Shown here: piece after piece, positions 17,513 to 25,958 of the stretch
Numbering within the stretch: position 1 is the stretch's first letter
Layout: each line of letters begins with the position of its first letter
Assembly (NCBI GenBank): GCA_014190095.1
Contig: BJFW01000001.1
Coordinates: 76,779-119,927 of the forward strand
Length of the DNA: 43,149 nt
From: Actinomycetes bacterium
GTDB taxonomy: Bacteria; Actinomycetota; Acidimicrobiia; Acidimicrobiales; Ilumatobacteraceae
Reading direction: 5' to 3'
Made by a program: the position numbers and the translations under genes
Notes under the pieces: generated by a model
The model's database searches: none
What the model was told of the DNA's origin: nothing
Seen by the model: the letters and a program-made list of their open reading frames with translations, nothing else

Positions 17513-18079
17513 ATGTCGGTTATCCGTGGAAGCGCTCAGTCGAGCCCTGTTGTCGAACGTGTTCTAGCCCTCATCAACCCCATCGTGTCCGACCTCGGTC
17601 TTGACTTATACGACATTGAGTATTCGGGTGGCATCCTGCGCGTCGTTGTCGACACACAGCCTGGCGGCCCAGAAGGTGTCAGCCTCGACAACATCTCACT
17701 GATCACGCGCTTGGTATCGCGCGAGTTCGATCACAACGATCCAATTCCTGGCCGCTACACACTTGAAGTCTCTAGCCCGGGTCTTGAGCGCACCTTGCGC
17801 GAACCGCGTCACTTTCATCGCGAAGTGGGCAAAGCAATTGCAGTGAAATTGGAATCGCCACTCAATGGCGAGCGTCGTGTGCAAGGCGATCTCATCGCTG
17901 CAAACGAAGAAGGAATCACGCTGCGTTTGGCCAACAAGGAAATGACAGAAGTCAACATTCCGTTTTCCATCATTGACCGCGCAAAAACAGTTTTCAATTG
18001 GGGCCCGGCGCCAAAGCCTGGCTCTAAGAAATCAACAGGTGTAACGAAATCTAATGAAGACGGAGGCAATGCATCATGA
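17513..18079 (+). CDS. rimP: Ribosome maturation factor RimP
   Basis: Needed for maturation of the 30S subunit. The 188-residue product has the N-terminal alpha/beta domain with LGLDLYDIEY and LRVVVDTQPGGPEGVSLDNIS, the SSPGLERTLREPRHFHREVGK motif that marks the family, and a C-terminal SH3-like domain, followed by a Lys/Ser/Gly-rich tail. The ATG at 17513 is chosen because a strong AGGAGG lies 7 bases upstream; the longer open frame back to 17384 would run through the terminator hairpin. The stop overlaps the nusA start (ATGA at 18076), so the genes are coupled. Confidence 0.94.
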   Translation: MSVIRGSAQSSPVVERVLALINPIVSDLGLDLYDIEYSGGILRVVVDTQPGGPEGVSLDNISLITRLVSREFDHNDPIPGRYTLEVSSPGLERTLREPRHFHREVGKAIAVKLESPLNGERRVQGDLIAANEEGITLRLANKEMTEVNIPFSIIDRAKTVFNWGPAPKPGSKKSTGVTKSNEDGGNAS

Positions 18080-19245
18080 GCAATCTTGATATGACAGAAG
18101 CAATTCGCATGCTCGCCGGAGATCGTGGCATCTCCGTTGACTCGCTATTGCAAGTGTTGGTAGAGGCACTGGCCACGGCGTACAAGAAGCGTCCTGGCGC
18201 AGCAGAAGAAGTCATCGTGGGCATTAACCCAGAGAATATGGACATCACGTTCACGGCATACGACGTAGACGACGATGGCAACTGGATCAACGAGCGTGAC
18301 GACACGCCAAACAAGGCCGACCTCGGTCGCATTGCTGCGCAAACGTTCCGCCAGGTGATGAGCCAGCGCATTCGTGAAGTTGAGCGCGATCGCAAGTTCG
18401 AAGAGTACGCAAACCGCGAAGGCGACATTGTGTCTGGCATCGTGCAAAAGACCGACACCAAGTACACCTTGCTCGACCTTGGCCGCGTAGAAGCATTGTT
18501 GCCACAAGCCGAGCAAGTGCAAGGCGAAGTACGAGAACCAAATGCACGTCTCAAGGCGTACATCGTGGAAGTTCGCAAGACGCCAAAGGGCCCACAAATC
18601 GTGGTCAGTCGTACCCACCCAGGTTTGATTAAGCGTTTATTCGAGCTTGAAGTACCAGAAATCGCCGACGGCGTTGTTGAAATTAAGGCTTGCTCACGTG
18701 AACCAGGTCAACGCACCAAGATCGCCGTGTGGTCCAACGATCACAACGTGGACCCAGTGGGTGCATGTGTTGGTGCTCGTGGTGGACGCGTGCGCATGGT
18801 GGTCACCGAATTGCGTGGCGAAAAAGTTGACATCATTCCATTTAGCGAAGACGTGCGCGACTTCATTGCAAAAGCAATGTCGCCAGCAAAGGTCACCGAA
18901 GTTCGCCTCAGTCCAGACGGTACGCAAGCCGACGTCATCGTTCCTGACTTCCAGTTGTCGCTTGCAATCGGCAAGATGGGCGTGAATGCAAACTTGGCCG
19001 CACGCCTTACCGGCGTACGTCTCGACGTGAAGAGCGAAACGCAAGCAGCAGAAGAGGGTGGCGGTTCTTACGCTCCAAACTCAACTGATACAGCAACGCC
19101 AGCAGCCGATTATGCGGAGGGTGAGTGGGTAACAAACCCAGACACCGGTGCAATGGAATGGCATGCAGCAGACGGTTCAGTCGTAAGCCAAGAGCAATGG
19201 GCAACCGACACGGATTCAACTTCAACAAACGAAACTGAGGCGTAG
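18076..19245 (+). CDS. nusA: Transcription elongation/termination factor NusA
   Basis: Binds RNA polymerase and nascent RNA and affects pausing, intrinsic termination and antitermination. The 389-residue protein has the N-terminal polymerase-binding domain (about 1-125), an S1 domain (about 130-200), and two KH domains (about 205-340: DPVGACVGARGGRVRMVVTEL, LAIGKMGVNANLAARLTG). It lacks the acidic C-terminal repeats of E. coli, as usual outside proteobacteria, and ends in a ~40-residue acidic, Thr/Ser-rich tail. ylxR, usually placed between nusA and infB, is missing: infB begins 3 bases after nusA. Confidence 0.96.
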   Translation: MSNLDMTEAIRMLAGDRGISVDSLLQVLVEALATAYKKRPGAAEEVIVGINPENMDITFTAYDVDDDGNWINERDDTPNKADLGRIAAQTFRQVMSQRIREVERDRKFEEYANREGDIVSGIVQKTDTKYTLLDLGRVEALLPQAEQVQGEVREPNARLKAYIVEVRKTPKGPQIVVSRTHPGLIKRLFELEVPEIADGVVEIKACSREPGQRTKIAVWSNDHNVDPVGACVGARGGRVRMVVTELRGEKVDIIPFSEDVRDFIAKAMSPAKVTEVRLSPDGTQADVIVPDFQLSLAIGKMGVNANLAARLTGVRLDVKSETQAAEEGGGSYAPNSTDTATPAADYAEGEWVTNPDTGAMEWHAADGSVVSQEQWATDTDSTSTNETEA

Positions 19246-19248
19246 TAC

Positions 19249-22200
19249 TTGGCAAAGATTCTGCGCGTTCATGAGCTCGCTAAAGAGCTCGGCATGACAA
19301 ATCAGGAGACTCTTGATTTGTGTGGCAAATTAGGTGTTGGCGTGAAGACGCAATCATCAACCATCATCGAGCAACAAGCCGACCGTGTTCGCGCTCGCGC
19401 TGAACGCGATGGGTTGAAGCGCGATGTTCAACCTGAAGAGCCAAAGCCGGTAAAGAAGGCCGCGAAGAAGGCTGCACCCAAAGCAACCACTAAAGAAGAT
19501 GGCGATGCAAAACCGGTAAAGAAGGCCGCGAAGAAAGCCGTAGCCAAAAAAGCGCCAGCAAAGAAAGCAGCCGCAAAGAAAACTGAAACTACAGATGTAG
19601 TTACTGAAACTTCAGTTGAAGCAACGTCTACGCCAATTGTTGAGTCGCATGCAGCGCCAATCACTTCAGCGAGACCGGTAACCAGTGCAGCGCCGATTAC
19701 ATCTGCACGACCAGTGAGCAAGGCAGCACCTGCAGTTGCTGCAAAGTCACCTGATGCGCCGAAGCAACAAAGCGATGTTGCTGCTCAGAATCCTTCAGCA
19801 GAAGTTGCGCCTGCGGCATCTGCAGCCCCAGCGCCATCCACACCTCGTCCTCCGCAACCACCTCGTATGGGACCGTCTGGTCGTCCGATTCCGCCACCTC
19901 CTGGAAATAGTCGTCCGATTCCTCCTCCACCGAGTCGTTCTGGAAGCGCACCTGGCGCGGGTCGTCCTCCGATGGGTGGTCGCCCTGCAGGTCCTGGCGC
20001 AGGTGCTCGAACGGGTCGAATTCCGGCAAGTGCGTTGGGTCGCGGTCCTGTAGGTACAGGCGGGCCAATGCGTCCTTCTGGTCCTGGCACGCGCGGACCT
20101 GGTGGTCCAAGTAGCCCCGGTGGTCGTCCTGGAGGTCCCGGTGCTGGTCGTCCGAGTGGTGGACCAGGCCGTCCGGGTGGTCCTGGAGCAGGCCGCAACG
20201 GTGGTGGCTTTGGCGGACCTGGCGGTGGCCGTCCAGGAAGTGGTCCTGGTGGTCCTGGTGGCCCTGGCGGTGGTCGTCCTGGCAGTGGCGGTCCTGGTGG
20301 TCGCGGAAATGGACAACGCCGTTCACCTAAGAAGAAGTCACGTGCTCGTCGTCGCCAAGACTTCGATGAAATGTTGCCGCAGGCGACTACGTCGTATTCC
20401 CAGAGCAATGCACCAGTGCCCGAGGGCATTGTCATTATTGAGCGTGGATCCTCTGCGCAAGAGTTTGCACCAAAGTTGAATCGCACCTCAGCAGACGTGG
20501 TTCGTTATCTCATGGAGCACGGCGAAATGGTTACAGCGACCATGACGCTTGCAGATGAGCAAATGGAATTGTTTGCACTCGAAGTTGGTGCAGAAATTTT
20601 GTTGGTCGAACCGGGTCAGCAGGAAGAAATGGAATTGCAGGCACTGTTCGACGATTCGGATGACGACACACCCGAACTACAACAACCTCGTTCGCCGATC
20701 ATTACGGTAATGGGTCACGTTGACCACGGCAAGACCACGTTGCTAGACCGAATTCGTTCGGCAAATGTTGTTTCCGGTGAAGCAGGTGGAATCACACAGC
20801 ACATTGGTGCGTATCAGGTTGAAAAAGATGGCAAGTCCATCACGTTCATTGATACACCTGGTCACGCTGCGTTTACCAAAATGCGCGCACGCGGTGCACA
20901 AGTCACCGACATTGTTGTGTTGATGGTTGCTGCAGATGACGGTGTGATGCCACAAACTATTGAAGCTATTAGCCACGCTCGCGCGGCTGAAGTGCCAATC
21001 GTTGTTGCTATTAACAAGATCGACAAAGACAACGCCGATGTCCCGCGTGTTATGGCGCAGCTGGCTGAAAACGAACTCACGCCCGAAGCGTGGGGTGGCG
21101 AAACCATCGTTGTGGAAATGGCTGCACAAAGTGGTCTGGGTGTCGACGATCTGCTTGAGCAACTCAGTGTTGTTTCAGAAATTGGCGAACTCACCGCAAA
21201 CCCAACGGGCCGAGCAAAGGGCATTGTGCTTGAAGCACAACTTGACATAGGTCGTGGTCCTGTTGCAACTGTGCTGGTGGACAAGGGAACCCTCAAGGTT
21301 GGCGATCCAATCGTTGCTGGCGCAGCATGGGGCAAAGTACGCGCACTCATTAACGACAAGGGTCAGCAAATTAAAGAAGCTGGTCCGTCAACTCCAGTGC
21401 AGGTGCTTGGACTCAGTGCCGTTCCAGGAGCTGGCGACGAGTTCCGCGCAGCACCAAATGAGAAGACCGCTCGTACGGTTGCCGAGTCACGCGAACAGCG
21501 ATATCGCACGTTGAACCAACGTGGCGATGCGCGTGTTCAACGTGGTGTGAAATTGGAAGACATTTTCACTCAAATTCAAGCCGGCGAAGTTGCAACATTG
21601 AATGTCATCATCAAGGCAGACGTTCACGGTTCACTCGAAGCAGTGACGGAAAGCTTGCGCAAACTCGAACGCGATGAAGTGCGTGCAGCGTTTGTGCACC
21701 GTGCTGTAGGTGCAATTACTGAAAACGATATTGCACTTGCCGCGGCAACGAACGCCACGTTGATTGGTTTCAATGTTCGTCCCGATCGCAAGGTTCGTGA
21801 CTTGGCTGAGGCTGAGGATGTAGAAATTCGTACATATGAAATTATCTACAAGCTCATTGAAGACATTGAAAAGGCTATGAAGGGCATGCTCGCTCCAGAG
21901 TTTGAAGAAGTTGTCACTGGCGAAGCAGAGGTGCGCGAAGTGTTCAAGTCTCCAAAGGTTGGCGCTGTTGCAGGTTGCGTTGTTCGTACGGGTGTCATTA
22001 CTCGTGGTTCGAAGGTTCGCTTCTTGCGCGACGGAACAATCATTTGGAAGGGTGCTATTCAATCGTTGCGTCGTTTCAAAGATGACGTTCGTGAAGTCCG
22101 TGAAGGCTTCGAATGTGGTCTCAGCTTGTCTGACTTCCAAGACTTGAAGCAGGGTGACCTTATTGAAACGTACGAACTGCGCGAATTAGCGCGCGAATAA
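19249..22200 (+). CDS. infB: Translation initiation factor IF-2
   Basis: GTPase that brings initiator tRNA to the 30S subunit and promotes subunit joining. The 983-residue protein starts at TTG 19249 with [15 protein letters not shown], the normal N-terminal helix. Then come an Ala/Lys-rich stretch with repeated VKKAAKKA (about 60-125), and a Gly/Pro/Arg-rich unfolded region (about 196-370), then the conserved IF2 core: G1 GHVDHGKT at 489-496, G3 DTPGH at 535-539, G4 NKID at 589-592, followed by domains II, III and IV. The large disordered part is typical of Actinobacteria. rbfA and truB, the usual next genes, are not found here. Confidence 0.97.
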   Translation: MAKILRVHELAKELGMTNQETLDLCGKLGVGVKTQSSTIIEQQADRVRARAERDGLKRDVQPEEPKPVKKAAKKAAPKATTKEDGDAKPVKKAAKKAVAKKAPAKKAAAKKTETTDVVTETSVEATSTPIVESHAAPITSARPVTSAAPITSARPVSKAAPAVAAKSPDAPKQQSDVAAQNPSAEVAPAASAAPAPSTPRPPQPPRMGPSGRPIPPPPGNSRPIPPPPSRSGSAPGAGRPPMGGRPAGPGAGARTGRIPASALGRGPVGTGGPMRPSGPGTRGPGGPSSPGGRPGGPGAGRPSGGPGRPGGPGAGRNGGGFGGPGGGRPGSGPGGPGGPGGGRPGSGGPGGRGNGQRRSPKKKSRARRRQDFDEMLPQATTSYSQSNAPVPEGIVIIERGSSAQEFAPKLNRTSADVVRYLMEHGEMVTATMTLADEQMELFALEVGAEILLVEPGQQEEMELQALFDDSDDDTPELQQPRSPIITVMGHVDHGKTTLLDRIRSANVVSGEAGGITQHIGAYQVEKDGKSITFIDTPGHAAFTKMRARGAQVTDIVVLMVAADDGVMPQTIEAISHARAAEVPIVVAINKIDKDNADVPRVMAQLAENELTPEAWGGETIVVEMAAQSGLGVDDLLEQLSVVSEIGELTANPTGRAKGIVLEAQLDIGRGPVATVLVDKGTLKVGDPIVAGAAWGKVRALINDKGQQIKEAGPSTPVQVLGLSAVPGAGDEFRAAPNEKTARTVAESREQRYRTLNQRGDARVQRGVKLEDIFTQIQAGEVATLNVIIKADVHGSLEAVTESLRKLERDEVRAAFVHRAVGAITENDIALAAATNATLIGFNVRPDRKVRDLAEAEDVEIRTYEIIYKLIEDIEKAMKGMLAPEFEEVVTGEAEVREVFKSPKVGAVAGCVVRTGVITRGSKVRFLRDGTIIWKGAIQSLRRFKDDVREVREGFECGLSLSDFQDLKQGDLIETYELRELARE
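19836..20360 (+). repeat. Low-complexity Gly/Pro/Arg-coding repeats within infB
   Basis: The segment is dominated by GGTGGTCCTGG and GGTCGTCC type units that encode GRPGGPG-like motifs. Units are of unequal length and not separated by unique spacers, so this is coding low complexity. It also creates long open frames on other strands, rich in Pro or His, that are not genes. Confidence 0.8.
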
Positions 22201-22227
22201 CGCAATCTTCACGACTAAGGTCTAGGC

Positions 22228-22863
22228 ATGTCCGCAGATCTTGAGTTTTACTTTGATCCAGTTTGCCCGTGGGCATGGATCACATCGCGTTGGGTGACCA
22301 ATGTTCAACAGTTACGTGACTATGAAGTTTCGTGGAGGTTCATAAGCCTGCGCATGATCAATGCTGAACGCGGTTATGCCGGTCACGAGGCCTACGAACT
22401 TATCCATAACGCAGGTCTTGCAGGTCTTCGTGTTGCCAGTGCAGCCCGCGCTCAGGGTGGAAATGTAAGCGTTGCGGCTGTGTACACAGCATTGGGCAAT
22501 GCAATTCATGTCGGTGGCCGCCGTGAAGAGTTAGCGAAAGATCCAAAATCATTTTTTCTGTCGATCGTTGCCGATGCCGGATTGCCCGCCGAAGTGGCAG
22601 CAGCATTTGAAGACTCGACTCACGATGAAGTCATTCGTTTTGAGACAGAAGCTGCTCTTAGCCGAACCGGAAAAGATGTTGGAACGCCAATTCTCACCTT
22701 CAATCCGAAATCAGCAAATGAAGCCAGCCTGTTTGGTCCGGTTATCTCCAAGGCTCCTCATGGCGATGAGGCTCTGAAGTTGTGGGATGCTGTTCAGACC
22801 ATTGCGGAATCTGGCGTTGCCGAAATAAAGCGTTCATTGCGCGCAGCGCCTCAGTTTGACTGA
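22228..22863 (+). CDS. DsbA-fold protein of the mycothiol-dependent nitroreductase (Rv2466c) family
   Basis: The 211-residue product matches what I recall of Mycobacterium tuberculosis Rv2466c along its length: a thioredoxin-fold start YFDPVCPWAWITSRWV, a helical insert, VGTPILTF with the cis-Pro, FGPVISKAPHGDEALKLWD, and a terminal APQFD. Rv2466c uses mycothiol to reduce nitro compounds and has a CPWC site; here it is CPWA (Cys13, Ala16), so only the nucleophilic Cys remains, which suits a monothiol mechanism through mixed disulfides with mycothiol. It is presumably cytoplasmic, as there is no signal peptide. It lies 27 bases after infB and 8 bases before the deacetylase gene. Confidence 0.82.
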   Translation: MSADLEFYFDPVCPWAWITSRWVTNVQQLRDYEVSWRFISLRMINAERGYAGHEAYELIHNAGLAGLRVASAARAQGGNVSVAAVYTALGNAIHVGGRREELAKDPKSFFLSIVADAGLPAEVAAAFEDSTHDEVIRFETEAALSRTGKDVGTPILTFNPKSANEASLFGPVISKAPHGDEALKLWDAVQTIAESGVAEIKRSLRAAPQFD

Positions 22864-22871
22864 TTGACGAT

Positions 22872-23915
22872 ATGAAAGTTGTCTACACCGAAGCGCATTT
22901 GGGCCATAACCCGCAGGAAGAAATCGCGGAGTCTGGGTCGCACTCGCCGCACGAACACACAGCCCGTGCCGAAAACATTCGCGAGGTGTTGCAGGCTGAT
23001 CAGTCCATGCAATTTCTTGATCCAACGCAATGGGGCATTGACCCAATTAATGCCGTTCATAACCCGGGATTAAACAACTTTCTGAACACCGCCTGGGTCG
23101 ATTACCAGCGCGAAGTTCGACCAAGCAGGGAAGTAGTTCCAGACTTTTTCTATCGTCCGTCAATGCGCGACGCCATGTCGCAGCTTGAAGAGCCAACTGC
23201 AACAAATGCACGTTTGGGCTGGTGGTGTTTCGAGACAACTACACCAATTACAAAAGGTTCTTACGATGCAGCACGTGGTGCAGTAGACACTGCGCTCACC
23301 GCAACACAGTTGGTGCTCAGTGGCGACAAGTTTTCGTACGGGTTGTGTCGTCCACCAGGGCATCATGCAACAACCGACCTGTACGGCGGGTATTGCTTTT
23401 TCAATAACGCTGCTGTTGCGGCTCACTATGTGGCGTCAACTACCGGCACGAAAGTGACCGTGTTGGACGTGGACTATCACCATGGCAATGGCACGCAGCA
23501 AATCTTCTACGGTCGCGACGACGTGCAGTACGTTTCGCTTCACGGCGACCCACGTCGTGCGTACCCATACGTCACCGGGTTCGCCGACGAATTAGGCGAG
23601 GGCAAAGGCCGCGGTTCCACCACCAATATTCCGCTCGCTGCAAAAGCCGATGACGACATGTTTCTTGACGCGCTCGACAAGTCATGTGAAGCAATTGAGG
23701 CGTTCGGTCCGTCGATGCTCATCGTGTCACTGGGTCTCGATACATATGTCACCGATCCAATTTGCGACTTGGCAGTAACCCGCGACGGATTTGCTCGCAG
23801 TGGAAAACGTGTGCGCGGGCTAGACCTGCCTACTGTGGTGTTGCAAGAGGGTGGCTACGACTTAGCGAACCTTGGCCTCAACGTGCAGGCGTGGTTGCAC
23901 GGGCTTGAGTCATAA
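22872..23915 (+). CDS. HDAC-fold deacetylase (histone deacetylase / acetylpolyamine amidohydrolase family)
   Basis: Zinc hydrolase of the arginase-deacetylase fold that removes acetyl groups from amines such as acetylpolyamines or acetyl-lysine. The 347-residue protein carries the His-His catalytic motif RPPGHHATT, GYCFFNNAAVAA, and the metal ligands Asp201 and His203 in LDVDYHHGNGTQ, with Asp290 in LGLDTYVTDP as the third ligand. The final GGYDLANLG segment holds the usual Tyr. The insertion pattern resembles class II/acetylpolyamine amidohydrolases, but the substrate cannot be told from sequence. It follows the nitroreductase-like gene by 8 bases; its stop overlaps the convergent CxxC-protein gene by 6 bases. 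Confidence 0.88.
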   Translation: MKVVYTEAHLGHNPQEEIAESGSHSPHEHTARAENIREVLQADQSMQFLDPTQWGIDPINAVHNPGLNNFLNTAWVDYQREVRPSREVVPDFFYRPSMRDAMSQLEEPTATNARLGWWCFETTTPITKGSYDAARGAVDTALTATQLVLSGDKFSYGLCRPPGHHATTDLYGGYCFFNNAAVAAHYVASTTGTKVTVLDVDYHHGNGTQQIFYGRDDVQYVSLHGDPRRAYPYVTGFADELGEGKGRGSTTNIPLAAKADDDMFLDALDKSCEAIEAFGPSMLIVSLGLDTYVTDPICDLAVTRDGFARSGKRVRGLDLPTVVLQEGGYDLANLGLNVQAWLHGLES

Positions 23916-24278
23916 CGACTGAAGTCTGTTCAGTAGCTCTTGCGGCGAGCCGTTGCACTGTTCCAGTTCATCGGTGTCGAGAACAAGGTGAATGCCAGAC
24001 TGATTTCTACCAAGAACAATTGGGTACTTTCCTTTCGCCGCTTGTGTCACATCTGCTGGCGCGTCGTTGATATGAAACGTGGTAAACGGAATTGGTAGTG
24101 CAGACTCACACTCTTGCCACTCTGCTCGTTTTGTAAACAGACCATGCGTAATGTCGCAAAGCGAGCAATGACGTAGGCCCAATCGGGCACCAATCCAGTA
24201 TGAAATCTCACCCAATACTGTGGATTCGGCGTTGTACACACCGATGAATTCAGAGTATTGACCAGCAGCATCAGTCAT
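23910..24278 (-). CDS. Conserved hypothetical CxxC protein next to DUF2256 and FeS photolyase
   Basis: I do not recognise a characterised family. The 122-residue protein has an N-terminal [18 protein letters not shown] segment, then [10 protein letters not shown], a Cys-x2-Cys followed by Asp and His, then [18 protein letters not shown], and [16 protein letters not shown]. Cysteine, histidine and aspartate could bind a metal, or the CSLC pair could be a redox pair. No signal peptide or membrane segment is seen. The ATG at 24278 overlaps the stop of the DUF2256 gene (ATGA at 24275-24278), which sets the start and shows coupling; a longer frame from 24341 would run inside DUF2256. Together they are divergent from the photolyase. 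Confidence 0.8.
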   Translation of the reverse strand: MTDAAGQYSEFIGVYNAESTVLGEISYWIGARLGLRHCSLCDITHGLFTKRAEWQECESALPIPFTTFHINDAPADVTQAAKGKYPIVLGRNQSGIHLVLDTDELEQCNGSPQELLNRLQSL

Positions 24279-24412
24279 GGTTTGCACCGGTCGCTGCAAT
24301 AGCGAACGTTTTCCCAATCTTTGGCCCATTTTTTGCGCCACTCAAACGGGCGTTTGCAGGTCGCGCAGGTTTTCGGGGCGAAACCGTTTTTCGTCTGGGC
24401 AACACGACTCAT
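24275..24412 (-). CDS. DUF2256 zinc-ribbon mini-protein
   Basis: A 45-residue protein with Lys-rich start ([10 protein letters not shown]), two cysteines as CATC (16 and 19), the [13 protein letters not shown] segment, and a second pair YCSDRC (39 and 43). This is the pattern of DUF2256 as I know it: four cysteines for one zinc around a Trp/Lys-rich middle. DUF2256 genes are often found beside cryptochrome/photolyase-family genes; their function is not known to me. The gene begins 49 bases from the divergent FeS photolyase and overlaps the next gene by ATGA. Small basic zinc ribbons often bind nucleic acid or a partner protein; that is inference here. Confidence 0.9.
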   Translation of the reverse strand: MSRVAQTKNGFAPKTCATCKRPFEWRKKWAKDWENVRYCSDRCKP

Positions 24413-24461
24413 ATCTGTGCAGAGTAATTCATGGTCACGCTCATTGCTTTACGCTGAAGCC

Positions 24462-25958
24462 ATGAGTTTGCCGACAATTTGGGTCTTCGGCGACCAACTG
24501 AATCGTGGAATTGGCGCGCTGGCTGGTGCAACACCGCAAACGCATCGGGTGCTGTTCATCGAATCGACTGTAAAAATTGCTTCACGCAAGTGGCATGTCC
24601 AACGCGCGCATTTCATTGTGACTTCTATGCGCAAATTTGCCAATGAATTGCGCAATGAAGGATTTCATGTTGATTACCGTTTCGCTAGCTCAATGCGTGA
24701 AGGGCTTGATTTACACGTACTCGAATTTCAACCCACCGAGGTGATCGCTACCGAGCCGAATAGCTATGGTGCTCGCCAGTTGGCTGCAAGGCTCGGAGTG
24801 CGAACCGTTTCTTCAAATCAATTTCTCTGTCACCCCGATGAGTATCAAACGTTTCTTGGGTCCCGAAAGTCCATCAAGATGGAGGACTTCTATCGCTGGC
24901 AACGCAAGCGTCTGAATGTGTTGATGGACGGCAACGAACCAGCTGGCGGTCGATGGAACTTTGACGAAGAGAATCGCCAGCCTCCACCAAAAACCGGGCA
25001 TGATCGCTGGCCCGAGCCTGAACGATATGAATTAGATGAAGTAGACAGAAGTGTTCTTGAGTCTGTGCAGAAGTATTGCTTTGGCAAGTTGCCTGAAGGT
25101 CAGTGGGCGACCACTCGGGAAGGCGCGCTTGCTCGTTTGAGAAACTTTGTAGATCATGTGTTGCCGATGTTTGGCGAACACGAAGACGCCATGCTGAAAT
25201 CCAACTGGCACCTTGCGCATTCGTTGCTGTCGCCGTATCTCAATGTTGGCCTGCTGCTGCCTGGGGAAGTGGTGAGTGCTGCAGAAAAGGCCTTCCAAGA
25301 CGGAAACGTTCCGATGAATTCGGCAGAAGGTTTCATTCGGCAAATCATCGGCTGGCGCGAATACATCTGGAACTGTTACTGGCAATGGATGCCCGAATAC
25401 GCACAGATGAATTCACTCGGTGCAAACAAAGATCTTCCACCAATGTTTACAGACCCTGCGAAAACGTCAATGGCGTGCATGAAGTCGGTGCTTACAGGCG
25501 TAAATGAGCGGTCATACTCTCACCACATTGAACGCCTCATGGTGCTTGGGAATTTTGCACTTATTGCAGGCATAAATCCGCAACAGTTCACCCGATGGAT
25601 GTGGAACAGCTACATCGATGCCGCCGAATGGGTGATGGTTCCCAACGTGATCGGTATGTCGCAATATGCAGACGGGGGATTGCTGGCCACAAAGCCTTAC
25701 GCGAGTGGTGGCGCGTATATCGATCGCATGAGTGATCACTGCAAAGGATGTGTGTATGACCGGAAGAAGCGCACGGGGGACGACGCTTGTCCTTTTACTG
25801 TGCTGTATTGGGACTTCTTCTTGCGCCACCAAGAGCGGTTTGTGAAGAATCCGCGTGTTGCTCGCCAGGTTCGCGCAGCCCAGCAATTACAGGACAGCGA
25901 AGAGTTACAGGTTGTTGCGGCGGAAATGATGAAAAAGATGGATTCAGGAACGATCTAA
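24462..25958 (+). CDS. FeS-containing bacterial cryptochrome/photolyase (FeS-BCP, (6-4) photolyase type)
   Basis: Flavoprotein that repairs UV lesions with blue light. The 498-residue product starts at ATG 24462 with LPTIWVFGDQLN and has the lumazine-type antenna domain followed by the helical FAD domain. Four cysteines, Cys339, Cys427, Cys430 and Cys443, show exactly the spacing (88, 3, 13) of the [4Fe-4S] ligands C350, C438, C441 and C454 in Agrobacterium PhrB, a (6-4) photolyase. WREYIWNCYW and RWMWNSYIDAAEWVMVPNVIGMS are family segments. The frame stays open upstream, but that part runs antisense to DUF2256. Its stop overlaps the convergent F420 oxidoreductase stop by 4 bases. Confidence 0.93.
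   Translation: MSLPTIWVFGDQLNRGIGALAGATPQTHRVLFIESTVKIASRKWHVQRAHFIVTSMRKFANELRNEGFHVDYRFASSMREGLDLHVLEFQPTEVIATEPNSYGARQLAARLGVRTVSSNQFLCHPDEYQTFLGSRKSIKMEDFYRWQRKRLNVLMDGNEPAGGRWNFDEENRQPPPKTGHDRWPEPERYELDEVDRSVLESVQKYCFGKLPEGQWATTREGALARLRNFVDHVLPMFGEHEDAMLKSNWHLAHSLLSPYLNVGLLLPGEVVSAAEKAFQDGNVPMNSAEGFIRQIIGWREYIWNCYWQWMPEYAQMNSLGANKDLPPMFTDPAKTSMACMKSVLTGVNERSYSHHIERLMVLGNFALIAGINPQQFTRWMWNSYIDAAEWVMVPNVIGMSQYADGGLLATKPYASGGAYIDRMSDHCKGCVYDRKKRTGDDACPFTVLYWDFFLRHQERFVKNPRVARQVRAAQQLQDSEELQVVAAEMMKKMDSGTI

Noticed and set aside
19697-20486. Long open frames on the minus strand across the infB low-complexity region, rich in His/Asp/Gln, Pro or Thr/Arg
   Set aside because: They are shadows of the Gly/Pro/Arg codon repeats of IF-2, have no ribosome binding site and no recognisable domain.
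24279-24341. N-terminal extension of the CxxC protein upstream of the ATG at 24278
   Set aside because: It would run through the DUF2256 gene in another frame; the ATGA overlap supports the shorter start.
24321-24461. Upstream extension of the FeS photolyase
   Set aside because: It lies antisense to the DUF2256 gene, and the protein family starts at the ATG at 24462.
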